The position numbers and the translations under genes are program-made. Positions 1-5,941 of a stretch of 6,907 nucleotides of DNA are shown one piece after another. Under the pieces are notes generated by a model, which was not told the origin of the DNA, did no database searches, and worked only from the letters and a program-made list of their open reading frames with translations. The DNA is from Bacteroidota bacterium. Lineage in GTDB: Bacteria; Bacteroidota; Bacteroidia; M30B66. Where the stretch lies: NCBI GenBank assembly GCA_020438185.1, contig JAGQVC010000088.1:1-6907 (forward strand), read 5' to 3'. Within the stretch, counting starts at the first letter, position 1. Each line of letters starts with the position of its first letter.

Positions 1-526
1 ATCTCATAAAGCTTTGCAAACCCTTAGGTGCCTGACCCGGACGCTTTTTGTAGGCATTTGCCACAGAAATAAATACATAAAGCATCAGCAGGGCTACCAC
101 AAAAATGGTAACTATATTTTTCGTAATAGAAAGGTCCAGAATACCTGCCGAAAGGCTTTCGTTTATTTCACCTTCTGCATTTGCAACATAAATTTCCTCA
201 TCTTCCAGCACATAGGTGTAATGTTTACCCTGATAAGGTTGTAATGAATGCGTTTCGTGATTTCTGAAATTGGAAGATGAAAAAATCTCAATACCCTGCG
301 GTGTGTACAGAATTACCGGAAGTGGAATATGTGTGTGCCCCCAAAGATGCCAGTCATGAGCATCGGCAATGTGTTCGGTAATCATGTGCCCGGGATCAAA
401 CTCTGCTTTATGACCGTGGTTTTCTTCGGTTGAAGCGAATGAAATCTGACTGATTGTGGTAAATATCAAAAGAATGAACGCTCGCAGCATACTTGAAAAT
501 GAGTTGAATCTGTTGCTTCCGGCCAT
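1..526 (-). CDS. atpB: F0F1 ATP synthase subunit a (5' part, runs off the left edge)
   Basis: This is the N-terminal 175 codons of the membrane subunit a of ATP synthase, which forms the proton half-channels beside the c-ring. The minus-strand translation has a signal-like hydrophobic stretch at residues 13-31, then a histidine-rich region containing DAHDWHLWG (55-63). PLPVILYT (68-75) and a G-x-E-I-F-S-S-S-x-F block (78-87) follow, then a first membrane helix at about 137-157 and PKGLQSFM (167-174). This order matches subunit a of Bacteroidota, which is longer at the N terminus than the E. coli protein. The catalytic arginine helix lies outside the window. The first Met (526) is used here. 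Met13 (start at 490) would place the signal-like segment at the very N terminus and is a fair alternative. Neither start has a Shine-Dalgarno. A near-perfect promoter lies about 27 bases upstream, so this gene probably leads the atp operon. Identification is from recognised family motifs, not from a search. Confidence 0.92.
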   Translation of the reverse strand, partial: MAGSNRFNSFSSMLRAFILLIFTTISQISFASTEENHGHKAEFDPGHMITEHIADAHDWHLWGHTHIPLPVILYTPQGIEIFSSSNFRNHETHSLQPYQGKHYTYVLEDEEIYVANAEGEINESLSAGILDLSITKNIVTIFVVALLMLYVFISVANAYKKRPGQAPKGLQSFMR

Positions 527-552
527 GAATTTCAGGGTCTTAAATCGCGATG

Positions 553-581
553 CAAAAGTAGAAAAAGAACCAACATGCAAA
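553..581 (-). promoter_or_regulatory. Bacteroidota-type promoter for atpB
   Basis: On the minus strand the sequence TACTTTTG (560 to 553) is an exact match to the Bacteroidota -7 consensus TAnnTTTG. A TTTG (581 to 578) lies 17 bases upstream and could be the -33 element, a little closer than the usual 19-21. Transcription would begin near 546, giving a leader of about 20 bases to the ATG at 526. The roughly 160 bases between this promoter and the terminator at 743-770 show no gene that I can support. Confidence 0.6.
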
Positions 582-742
582 CAGAATATTTAATGTAAAA
601 TCCATCGAACACTAAATCAGCTGTTTAGGAAAGGTTTTTCCAGCTCGAAACAATCAGGTCAAACGCATAAACTTGGAGAAGGACGTCAGATTTAATCCCG
701 CTTCCTGCGTTAATTCAAAGCAATTTACAGACTTTGATGCAC

Positions 743-770
743 AAAAAACCCGCTGCCTGAGCAGCGGGTT
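743..770 (-). terminator. Intrinsic terminator of the small secreted protein gene
   Basis: A perfect 10-bp stem (747-756 pairing with 761-770, GC-rich core CCCGCTGC) closes a 4-base loop. On the minus strand it is followed by six T residues (complement of 743-748). It lies about 40 bases beyond the stop codon of the minus-strand gene at 812-1150, and it separates that gene from the atpB promoter. There is no comparable T-run on the plus strand, so it works for minus-strand transcription. Confidence 0.9.
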
Positions 771-811
771 AAACGCGGATAATAAAGAACAGAAAACTAA
801 TCTTGGAATGC

Positions 812-1150
812 TTATTTACGGTAATCAATCACCAGTCTGATGGTTTGATTCTCCATCGTTCTGAAATCATAATCTTTTAATTTATCATTTATATATGTCT
901 CCATTTCATCTGAAGAAACTGAACTTTCAAGTATCTCAGGCTTACCATTGCCGTCTACATTGATTAACAACACAGCATGACCTGCTGACTGTGGCCCAAA
1001 ACCGAAATGTTTCTCGATGCCGGGACGGAATATTTTATTTAAGAATTGATTTTTATCTTTTTTACCAAAATCACTAAATGATCCGGAAACTGAAGCCGAG
1101 GCAGCAGTTGATAAAAGAAGAGCGAGAGGAAGAACTAATAAAGCTTTCAT
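812..1150 (-). CDS. Small secreted protein of unknown function with a TonB-C-like tail
   Basis: The product has 112 residues. Residues 1-19 form a clear signal peptide: a Lys at position 2, a leucine/alanine-rich core, and an A-S-A-type cleavage site near residue 19. The mature protein would be about 93 residues, periplasmic or secreted. The C-terminal half (58-112) runs as strand VLLINVDGNGK (60-70), then LESSVSSDEMETYINDKLKDYDF (helical), then strand IRLVIDYRK. This strand-helix-strand pattern with a 'V(D)GNGKP' turn resembles the short TonB C-terminal-like domains common in small Bacteroidota envelope proteins; the resemblance is my inference. There are no catalytic residues or cysteines. 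The gene stands alone: it has its own terminator, and its upstream neighbour is divergent. An A-rich leader replaces a Shine-Dalgarno. It is likely real because of the signal peptide, terminator and good codon structure, but its function is unknown. Confidence 0.8.
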   Translation of the reverse strand: MKALLVLPLALLLSTAASASVSGSFSDFGKKDKNQFLNKIFRPGIEKHFGFGPQSAGHAVLLINVDGNGKPEILESSVSSDEMETYINDKLKDYDFRTMENQTIRLVIDYRK

Positions 1151-1523
1151 AATGAATAATATTTGTTTGTTTTCCCTAAGTGTATTTCAGACCCTGTTTA
1201 GTTACAACAGAATGCTAAATAATTGCCAAGCAACACATATTCAGCACAATACATTTTGCCTGAAAGTGCAGATATCTTGACGGATTGGATTTTTATCTGC
1301 CGTTTTTCGCTTCATAATTCATCCCGAAAATGATGGTCGAATCGGGTTTCATTGAGGCGTGATGACCAGGTAGCAGTGGGAATCACTTGTATTCAAACAT
1401 GAAAATGGTAGTGTCCCGGAAAAAATTAAATGAAAACAGATTTTGTTCATGAAGTCTAATCTGGATTAATTCTTAAATGAACCGTATTTTAGCCGCCTCA
1501 TTTTAACACCTATTCAATACCTG
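1151..1523. other. Divergent intergenic region, no gene seen
   Basis: These 373 bases separate the minus-strand secreted protein gene from the plus-strand isomerase gene and must hold both promoters. Only the right-hand one is recognisable (1460-1492). I see no open frame with a plausible start and coding character, and no tRNA-like fold. The minus-strand promoter for the gene starting at 1150 could not be identified: no TAnnTTTG lies in the expected range. A 12-base dyad, TAATC-TG-GATTA, sits at 1457-1468 beside the putative -33 region. The length is generous for this gene-dense window, so a small RNA or a regulator site is possible but not shown. Confidence 0.6.
1460..1492 (+). promoter_or_regulatory. 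Probable promoter for the isomerase-lipB unit
   Basis: TATTTTAG (1485-1492) matches the Bacteroidota -7 element TAnnTTTG at all but one position. TCTG (1460-1463), one mismatch from the -33 element TTTG, lies 21 bases upstream, which is the expected spacing. Transcription would start near 1498, leaving a leader of about 25 bases before the ATG at 1524. Two single mismatches make this a moderate call. Confidence 0.45.
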
Positions 1524-2507
1524 ATGAAAGAACTCATCGAAGGATTTCCTGCTCAACTGATAGATGCGCTGAAGATTTTCAAAGAATCAGACTTCAGGCT
1601 GGAAGCCGGAGGAATACAATCCATATTAATTACCGGCTTAGGTGGTTCAGGTATTGGAGGCAGCATTGTTTCTGAACTGTGCTCCGAATCAGCAACGGTG
1701 CCGGTGGTTGTTTCACGCGATTATTTCCTTCCTGCCTGGGCAGGAAGTCATACTCTTGTTATTGTATCATCCTATTCGGGAAATACAGAAGAAACTTTGT
1801 ATGCCATGAAGCAGGCTTGCGAACGTGGTTGCAGCATTGCCTGTATTACATCGGGCGGGGAAGTCCTTGAAATTGCCCGAAAAGAGAATCTTCCCCATCT
1901 GGTTATTCCTGGAGGATTTGCTCCGCGAGCCTGTCTGGGTTATTCACTGGTTCAGCTTTGCGGTATCATGGAAACCATTGGTCAATGCAGGGGAATATTG
2001 CAGCAAATCGAATCGGCCGCAGGCCTGATTGAACAACACCAGGGCGAAATAAGGCTCGAAGCTGAATCAATTGCAAGAGCGATAAGTTACAGTTTGCCTG
2101 TGCTTTACACCAGCCCGGGATACGAATCGGTTGCCGTAAGATTAAGACAGCAGCTGAACGAAAATGCCAAAATGCTCTGCTGGCATCATGTTATCCCCGA
2201 AATGAACCACAACGAATTGGTGGGATGGGTTGAAAAAACGCCGAAAATCAGTGCTTTGTTTCTTCGAAACGATGATGAGTTTTATCGTGTCTCCAAAAGG
2301 GCAGATATTGTAAAAAATATAGTTTACGGCTTCGCCGGAAGAACAATTGAACTTCGTTCGAAAGGCAACAACCGCGTTGAAAGAACTATTTGGTGGATTA
2401 ATCTGGGTGACTGGATTTCGTGGTATGCCTCCGATGAACGTAATGTGGATGCTGATGAAATTAATGTAATTCTCAAATTAAAAGAGGAGCTATCTCATCT
2501 TGAATGA
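1524..2507 (+). CDS. Bifunctional phosphoglucose/phosphomannose isomerase (SIS-domain family)
   Basis: This cytoplasmic enzyme interconverts glucose-6-P or mannose-6-P with fructose-6-P, feeding glycolysis and mannose-derived sugar nucleotides. The 327-residue length fits the archaeal/bacterial bifunctional PGI/PMI family rather than the roughly 550-residue classical Pgi. The first SIS domain shows GLGGSGIGG (38-46) and the phosphate-binding SSYSGNTEET (82-91). PR at 134-135 gives the family's catalytic arginine. NENAK (212-216) holds the catalytic-base glutamate E213, and PEMNHNELVGW (225-235) holds H229. The 16-residue spacing E213-H229 equals that of E203-H219 in the Pyrobaculum enzyme, as I recall it. 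A C-terminal lysine (K317 or K319) would complete the site. The start fits the family N terminus (E-x-F-P-x-Q) and has no Shine-Dalgarno. The stop codon overlaps the lipB start. Which sugar it prefers cannot be told from sequence alone. Confidence 0.92.
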   Translation: MKELIEGFPAQLIDALKIFKESDFRLEAGGIQSILITGLGGSGIGGSIVSELCSESATVPVVVSRDYFLPAWAGSHTLVIVSSYSGNTEETLYAMKQACERGCSIACITSGGEVLEIARKENLPHLVIPGGFAPRACLGYSLVQLCGIMETIGQCRGILQQIESAAGLIEQHQGEIRLEAESIARAISYSLPVLYTSPGYESVAVRLRQQLNENAKMLCWHHVIPEMNHNELVGWVEKTPKISALFLRNDDEFYRVSKRADIVKNIVYGFAGRTIELRSKGNNRVERTIWWINLGDWISWYASDERNVDADEINVILKLKEELSHLE

Positions 2508-3214
2508 TTTACCCGAAACCGAACCGGGAGGTTCAGATAATAAATAAAGGCTTAATGCCTTACCGGGAAGCCTGGCAGTTTCAGGAATTACTTTTTGATA
2601 AAATTGTTGAGATAAAATTGGCCAACCGAAACCGGGACGAGCAGGTTAAAACGCCAAATTACCTTATTTTTTGTGAGCATCCGGCAGTTTACACACTTGG
2701 AAAAAGTGGAACAGAGGATAATCTCCTTTTAAGCAAACCTCAACTGGATGAGCTTGGCATTGAGTATTTTAAGACCAACAGAGGTGGCGATATTACTCAT
2801 CACGCGCCTGGTCAGATTGTGATGTATCCTGTTCTGGATCTGGAGAACTTTTTTACAGATATCCATTTGTATCTGCGTAATCTGGAGGAAGCAGTTATCA
2901 GAACTCTGAAGGAATTCGGAATCGAATCGGGAAGATATCCGGGTTATACCGGTGTCTGGATTCATGCTGATCGGGAGGATGCCCGAAAAATATGTGCAAT
3001 GGGCGTTCGCTGCAGCAGATGGGTTTCGATGCACGGCATTGCATTGAATGTGAATAACGACCTGTCCCTGTTCAATCATATTGTGCCCTGCGGGATTCGT
3101 GACAAAGATGTAAGTTCAATGCAGACAGAGCTAGGCAACAATCAAAACATGAGTTCCGTTATCGATAAACTGGCTGCTCATTTTGCAGAGGTATTTGAAG
3201 CCCGGTACATCTGA
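2504..3214 (+). CDS. lipB: Octanoyl-[ACP]:protein N-octanoyltransferase
   Basis: LipB moves the octanoyl group from acyl carrier protein to the lipoyl domains of pyruvate and 2-oxoglutarate dehydrogenases and of glycine-cleavage H protein; LipA then inserts sulfur. The 236 residues contain the family motifs in order: CEHPAVYTLGKSG (57-69), RGGDITHHAPGQ (93-104), the Y-x-G-V-W-I block (148-153), KICAMGV (162-168) with the catalytic lysine K162, MHGIALNV (176-183), and F-N-H-I-V-P-C-G-I (190-198) with the acyl-thioester cysteine C196. One departure is Ala101, where the HGPGQ motif normally has Gly. The ATG overlaps the isomerase stop by 4 bases (ATGA). The AGGAG at 2485-2489 lies 14 bases before the start, farther than usual, so translation probably depends on coupling to the upstream gene. 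No lipA is present in the window. Confidence 0.95.
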   Translation: MIYPKPNREVQIINKGLMPYREAWQFQELLFDKIVEIKLANRNRDEQVKTPNYLIFCEHPAVYTLGKSGTEDNLLLSKPQLDELGIEYFKTNRGGDITHHAPGQIVMYPVLDLENFFTDIHLYLRNLEEAVIRTLKEFGIESGRYPGYTGVWIHADREDARKICAMGVRCSRWVSMHGIALNVNNDLSLFNHIVPCGIRDKDVSSMQTELGNNQNMSSVIDKLAAHFAEVFEARYI

Positions 3215-3267
3215 TTGCTGTGGCATACGCTTTGAAACCGGGGAGCCATCAATTCAACTTTTGGATT

Positions 3268-4071
3268 ATGCGGATTATTCAGGCAATTTTACCTGCATTG
3301 CTTATTGCGACAACGGTAGTTCAGGCACAGACACTTTCCAGAAACAAGGCCTTTAAACGGGGCGAACAACTCGAGTACAGGGTTCATTACGGACTTATTG
3401 ACGCTGGTGAGGCAACAATTAGAGTAACTCATGACACCTTAAAATTTGGATCAAACAAAACCTACCATGTGGTTGGCACCGGCAGCACCAAAAGTGCTTT
3501 TGACTGGTTTTTTAAAGTGCGCGACAGATACGATTCCTGGATGGATGAGGAAACCCTCCTTCCTCATTTCTTTTTGCGCCGCGTGGATGAAGGGGGATTC
3601 ATAATTAATCAGGATTACAACTTTTACCAGACAAGTAATAAGGTGAAGGTAAAACGAAGCGGCACCGATAAAGGGCGCAATACAAGCGGGGCCACATTCG
3701 AAGTGCCTGATGCAACGCATGATATTATATCAGCATTTTATTACGCCAGAAGTCTCGACTTAACTCATATTAAACCTGGTGATGTGGTGACAGTTCAGAC
3801 CTTTTTTGATGAAGAAGTTTTTCCGATGCAGGTCAAATTTATTGGCCGGGAAACCATTAAAACGAAAGCAGGTAAAATCAGATGCATTAAAATACGTCCT
3901 ATGATTCAGGAAGGTCGCGTGTTTAAGGAAGAAGAAGATTTAACTATGTGGGTAAGTGATGATATGAACCGGGTACCTGTTCGCCTTCAGGCAGATGTTT
4001 TGGTTGGGTCAATTAAAATGGACCTGAAAGGCTATAGCGGTCTGGCTCATACTCTTGCGGTGGAAAAATAG
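3268..4071 (+). CDS. DUF3108 periplasmic/envelope protein
   Basis: The product has 267 residues from the ATG at 3268. The frame is open farther upstream to a GTG at 3220, but the ATG is preferred because it puts an ordinary signal peptide (about residues 1-20, R-I-I-Q then a hydrophobic core, cleavage near V-Q-A-Q) at the N terminus. The 16 extra residues would bury it. The mature protein starts the DUF3108 pattern with GEQLEYRVHYGLIDAGEA (32-49). It continues with TGSTKSAFDWFFKVRDRYDSW, then alternating strands, ending in W-V-S-D-D and a V-P-V-R-L-x-A-D-V-L-V-G-S strand pair. DUF3108 proteins are predicted beta-rich envelope proteins of unknown function. The gene follows lipB by 53 bases without a clear promoter and ends at a strong terminator, so it is probably the last gene of that unit. 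I recall DUF3108 genes lying near tryptophan dioxygenase genes in other Bacteroidota, but could not check this here. Confidence 0.85.
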   Translation: MRIIQAILPALLIATTVVQAQTLSRNKAFKRGEQLEYRVHYGLIDAGEATIRVTHDTLKFGSNKTYHVVGTGSTKSAFDWFFKVRDRYDSWMDEETLLPHFFLRRVDEGGFIINQDYNFYQTSNKVKVKRSGTDKGRNTSGATFEVPDATHDIISAFYYARSLDLTHIKPGDVVTVQTFFDEEVFPMQVKFIGRETIKTKAGKIRCIKIRPMIQEGRVFKEEEDLTMWVSDDMNRVPVRLQADVLVGSIKMDLKGYSGLAHTLAVEK

Positions 4072-4089
4072 GCTATTCATTTTATTCAC

Positions 4090-4134
4090 AATCCCCTGAA
4101 ACAGGCATTCATGTTCTGATTCAGGGGATTTTTT
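4090..4134 (+). terminator. Intrinsic terminator after the DUF3108 gene
   Basis: A perfect 11-bp stem (4090-4100 pairing with 4120-4130, core TCCCCTGA) closes a 19-base loop. The loop holds a further CAG/CTG pairing. The stem runs into a T-tract at 4129-4134. It begins 19 bases after the DUF3108 stop and ends the isomerase-lipB-DUF3108 unit, so the tryptophan dioxygenase gene needs its own promoter. On the minus strand the stem is followed by only TTG before other bases, so it acts mainly in the plus direction. Confidence 0.88.
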
Positions 4135-4222
4135 ATTGTTTACAGTAAGCCCAATTCAAAACTGAACGATCAAGGACTTTCATTCTCTGACTAATATCAT
4201 AAAAGCTATGAAACTGAATGCC

Positions 4223-4230
4223 TATGTTTG
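4223..4230 (+). promoter_or_regulatory. -7 promoter element for tryptophan dioxygenase
   Basis: TATGTTTG is an exact TAnnTTTG match. Transcription would begin near 4236, giving a leader of about 23 bases to the ATG at 4260 and leaving the upstream in-frame ATG at 4218 outside the transcript. No TTTG-like -33 element is present 17-21 bases upstream, so the promoter may be weak or activator-dependent. Confidence 0.5.
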
Positions 4231-4259
4231 TCGCATTCTCAAAATTAAAAAGCCGAATT

Positions 4260-5219
4260 ATGGAATTATCAGAGGACATTCTGAGTCGGGTTAAGCAATT
4301 GCAGGATAAGTACGCTGCCATGGGGCAGGATCTGGTTTCTTATCTGGACGGGCTGTTGCATGCCGATTATCTGACTTACTGGGATTACATTCATCTGGAC
4401 ACGCTACTAAGTCTGCAAAGTCCGAGGACAAGTTTCCCTGATGAAGAAATTTTCATCATGTATCATCAGATTACAGAGTTGTATTTTAAATTAAGCTTGC
4501 ATGAGCTTAAGCAGGTTTGTCTTTCGCCTACCGACGATGTTGCATTCGTGACATCCCGCGTTAAGCGGGTAAACCGATATTTCAGAAATCTTACCCTTTC
4601 ATTTGAAGTTATGGTAGATGGAATGGATCCGGCTCAGTTCCTTAAATTCAGAATGTCCCTCTTGCCTGCATCAGGCTTTCAGAGTGCTCAATACCGGATG
4701 GTCGAGATTTACGCAACCGATTTCATTCATCTGGTTGATAAAGACCACCGGGATAAATTCAGTAAAAGCGATAGAAATATCCGTGACCAGTTTTCATATA
4801 TATATTGGAAGGCCGGTGCCACAGAGCTGGCGACGGGCAAGAAAACGCTTACTCTGCAGCAATTCGAAGCAAAATACAGCGACGAACTGATAAGCCTTGC
4901 GGAATCGCTTCAGGGGAGAACGCTGGCAACAAAATACACCGAGTTTGAAGCTGCCGGCAAGGATGTTTCTGAATTAAAGGCAGCACTTCGCGAACTGGAT
5001 GTACATGTTAATGTAAATTGGCCTTTATCGCATTACAAAAGCGCTGTGAGATATTTACAAAAGGACCCTGAAGACATTCGCGCAACAGGTGGAACTAACT
5101 GGCAAAAATATCTGCCACCGCGTTTCCAGAAACGCATTTTTTATCCTGAATTGTGGACAGAAGAAGAACTGACGGAATGGGGTAAAGCCTGGGTTTTGGA
5201 AACGCTTTCTAAAATGTAA
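4260..5219 (+). CDS. Tryptophan 2,3-dioxygenase (heme enzyme)
   Basis: This cytoplasmic heme enzyme opens the indole ring of L-tryptophan with O2 to give N-formylkynurenine, the first step of the kynurenine pathway. The 319-residue product has YLTYWDYIHLDTLLSLQ (37-53), then FIMYHQITELYFKL (65-78) with F65 and H69 in the positions of F51 and the distal H55 of the Xanthomonas enzyme. FLKFRMSLLPASGFQSAQYR follows, with R131 in the place of the substrate-carboxylate-binding R117. H258 fits the proximal heme ligand, followed by ATGGTNW (275-281). Differences from the Xanthomonas type are Phe127 in place of Tyr113 and a heme-His-to-TGGT spacing four residues longer. An in-frame ATG at 4218 exists, but the -7 element lies between it and 4260, and MELSEDIL is a better N terminus. 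No other kynurenine-pathway gene is nearby. The gene ends directly against the convergent gene that follows. Confidence 0.9.
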   Translation: MELSEDILSRVKQLQDKYAAMGQDLVSYLDGLLHADYLTYWDYIHLDTLLSLQSPRTSFPDEEIFIMYHQITELYFKLSLHELKQVCLSPTDDVAFVTSRVKRVNRYFRNLTLSFEVMVDGMDPAQFLKFRMSLLPASGFQSAQYRMVEIYATDFIHLVDKDHRDKFSKSDRNIRDQFSYIYWKAGATELATGKKTLTLQQFEAKYSDELISLAESLQGRTLATKYTEFEAAGKDVSELKAALRELDVHVNVNWPLSHYKSAVRYLQKDPEDIRATGGTNWQKYLPPRFQKRIFYPELWTEEELTEWGKAWVLETLSKM

Positions 5220-5936
5220 TCAGCGCGATCTTAAAATACTAAAGCCTTCCAGGCTGATGCCGTTAAGAACGGCATTAGTTTGCGAGGCTTTGATTCCCAG
5301 TGTGGCATCGGAGTTAAAGTTATGTGCACCGGAAGCTGTTTGCGTATTTGAAATGCCGTTGTGATATAGAGTGCCCGAGGCTTTCATATTCAGTGAGTCG
5401 AACCTGTAGAAGCGCACACGGAGTTCCCAGCTGCCCGATCCGCTAATTTCAAAATTGAGAATTACGTTTTCTATCTGGGTGATAATCATTCCGGTATCGG
5501 TGCTTATCGTTCCAAAGGCATGCAGCTCTATCCAGGCGCCATCGGTGGTGGTTTCTGAAGCCGGTATGATTGCAGTACCGATTGTGGTTTCGTTTGTTCC
5601 GGCAATTCCCGTTTGGTTGAGGTTAGAAAATATGCGCTCAACGGGAAGTTCCGGGGCGGGGTCATTGTCGGCGCTCATTCTTGTCCAAAGCGAACCCCCA
5701 AAATACCAGAATGAAGAATCCTGGGTATCGAAAACCATTAAACCGTTTGCAGGATTGGCAATTGCCTCTCTTTGCTGGGTTGTCATTGATGGAATCAGCA
5801 ATCCGGAATTATCAGATAGGATATGAAGTTTGGCGCTTGGGTCGGGGCTGGAAGTTCCAATTCCCATGTTATTCTGCGCAATAGCGCAGGAAATCGTTGC
5901 GACAGCAAACAAGAATGAAATGGCAATTTTTAGCAT
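5220..5936 (-). CDS. Secreted protein with a 'GIGT' tail-fibre-like N-terminal module
   Basis: The product has 238 residues from the ATG at 5936; an in-frame GTG at 5942 falls inside the promoter element and is rejected. A signal peptide spans residues 1-20 (cleavage near A-I-A-Q). C17 lies within it, but the preceding T-I-S is a poor lipobox. Next comes the module MGIGTSSPDPSAKLHILS (24-41), GLLIPSMTTQQREAI (45-59), then NGLMVFDTQDSSFWYFGGSLWTRM (64-87). This motif series is found in many exported Bacteroidota proteins and resembles the repeats that precede trimeric phage tail-fibre or adhesin domains. Residues 100-238 are strand-rich, with N-I-L-N-F-E-I and a final T-L-G-I-K-A ... S-I-L segment that suggests a beta-sandwich; I do not recognise a named domain. 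There are no phage genes around it. The function is unknown; surface or adhesin-like is an inference. Confidence 0.8.
   Translation of the reverse strand: MLKIAISFLFAVATISCAIAQNNMGIGTSSPDPSAKLHILSDNSGLLIPSMTTQQREAIANPANGLMVFDTQDSSFWYFGGSLWTRMSADNDPAPELPVERIFSNLNQTGIAGTNETTIGTAIIPASETTTDGAWIELHAFGTISTDTGMIITQIENVILNFEISGSGSWELRVRFYRFDSLNMKASGTLYHNGISNTQTASGAHNFNSDATLGIKASQTNAVLNGISLEGFSILRSR
5254..5278. terminator. Hairpin inside the 3' end of the secreted gene, possible dioxygenase terminator
   Basis: ATGCCGTT (5257-5264) pairs perfectly with AACGGCAT (5268-5275) around a 3-base AAG loop. Three further pairs, one of them G-U, extend it to 5254 and 5278 on the plus-strand transcript. It lies 34 bases past the dioxygenase stop, but inside the coding sequence of the opposing gene, and is followed only by a weak TTT. 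It may end dioxygenase transcripts or be a coincidence of codons. Confidence 0.3.
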
Positions 5937-5941
5937 TGGCA

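Noticed and set aside
14..244. 76-residue plus-strand open frame
   Set aside because: It lies antisense to atpB, whose conserved motifs are unmistakable on the minus strand.
640..720. Possible tRNA or small RNA between atpB and the terminator
   Set aside because: No cloverleaf, T-loop consensus or terminator of its own could be traced by eye.
1320..1350. CCCGA...TCGGG inverted pair in the divergent intergenic region
   Set aside because: The stem is only 5 bp across a loop of about 14 bases with no T-tract; too weak for a terminator or operator.
1409..1425. GTAGTGTCCCGGAAAA resembling the end of an insertion sequence
   Set aside because: No matching inverted end, no target duplication and no transposase remnant in the window.
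5455..5826. 123-residue plus-strand open frame
   Set aside because: It is antisense to the secreted protein gene, which has a signal peptide and recognised module; the plus-strand translation has no motif or initiation signal.
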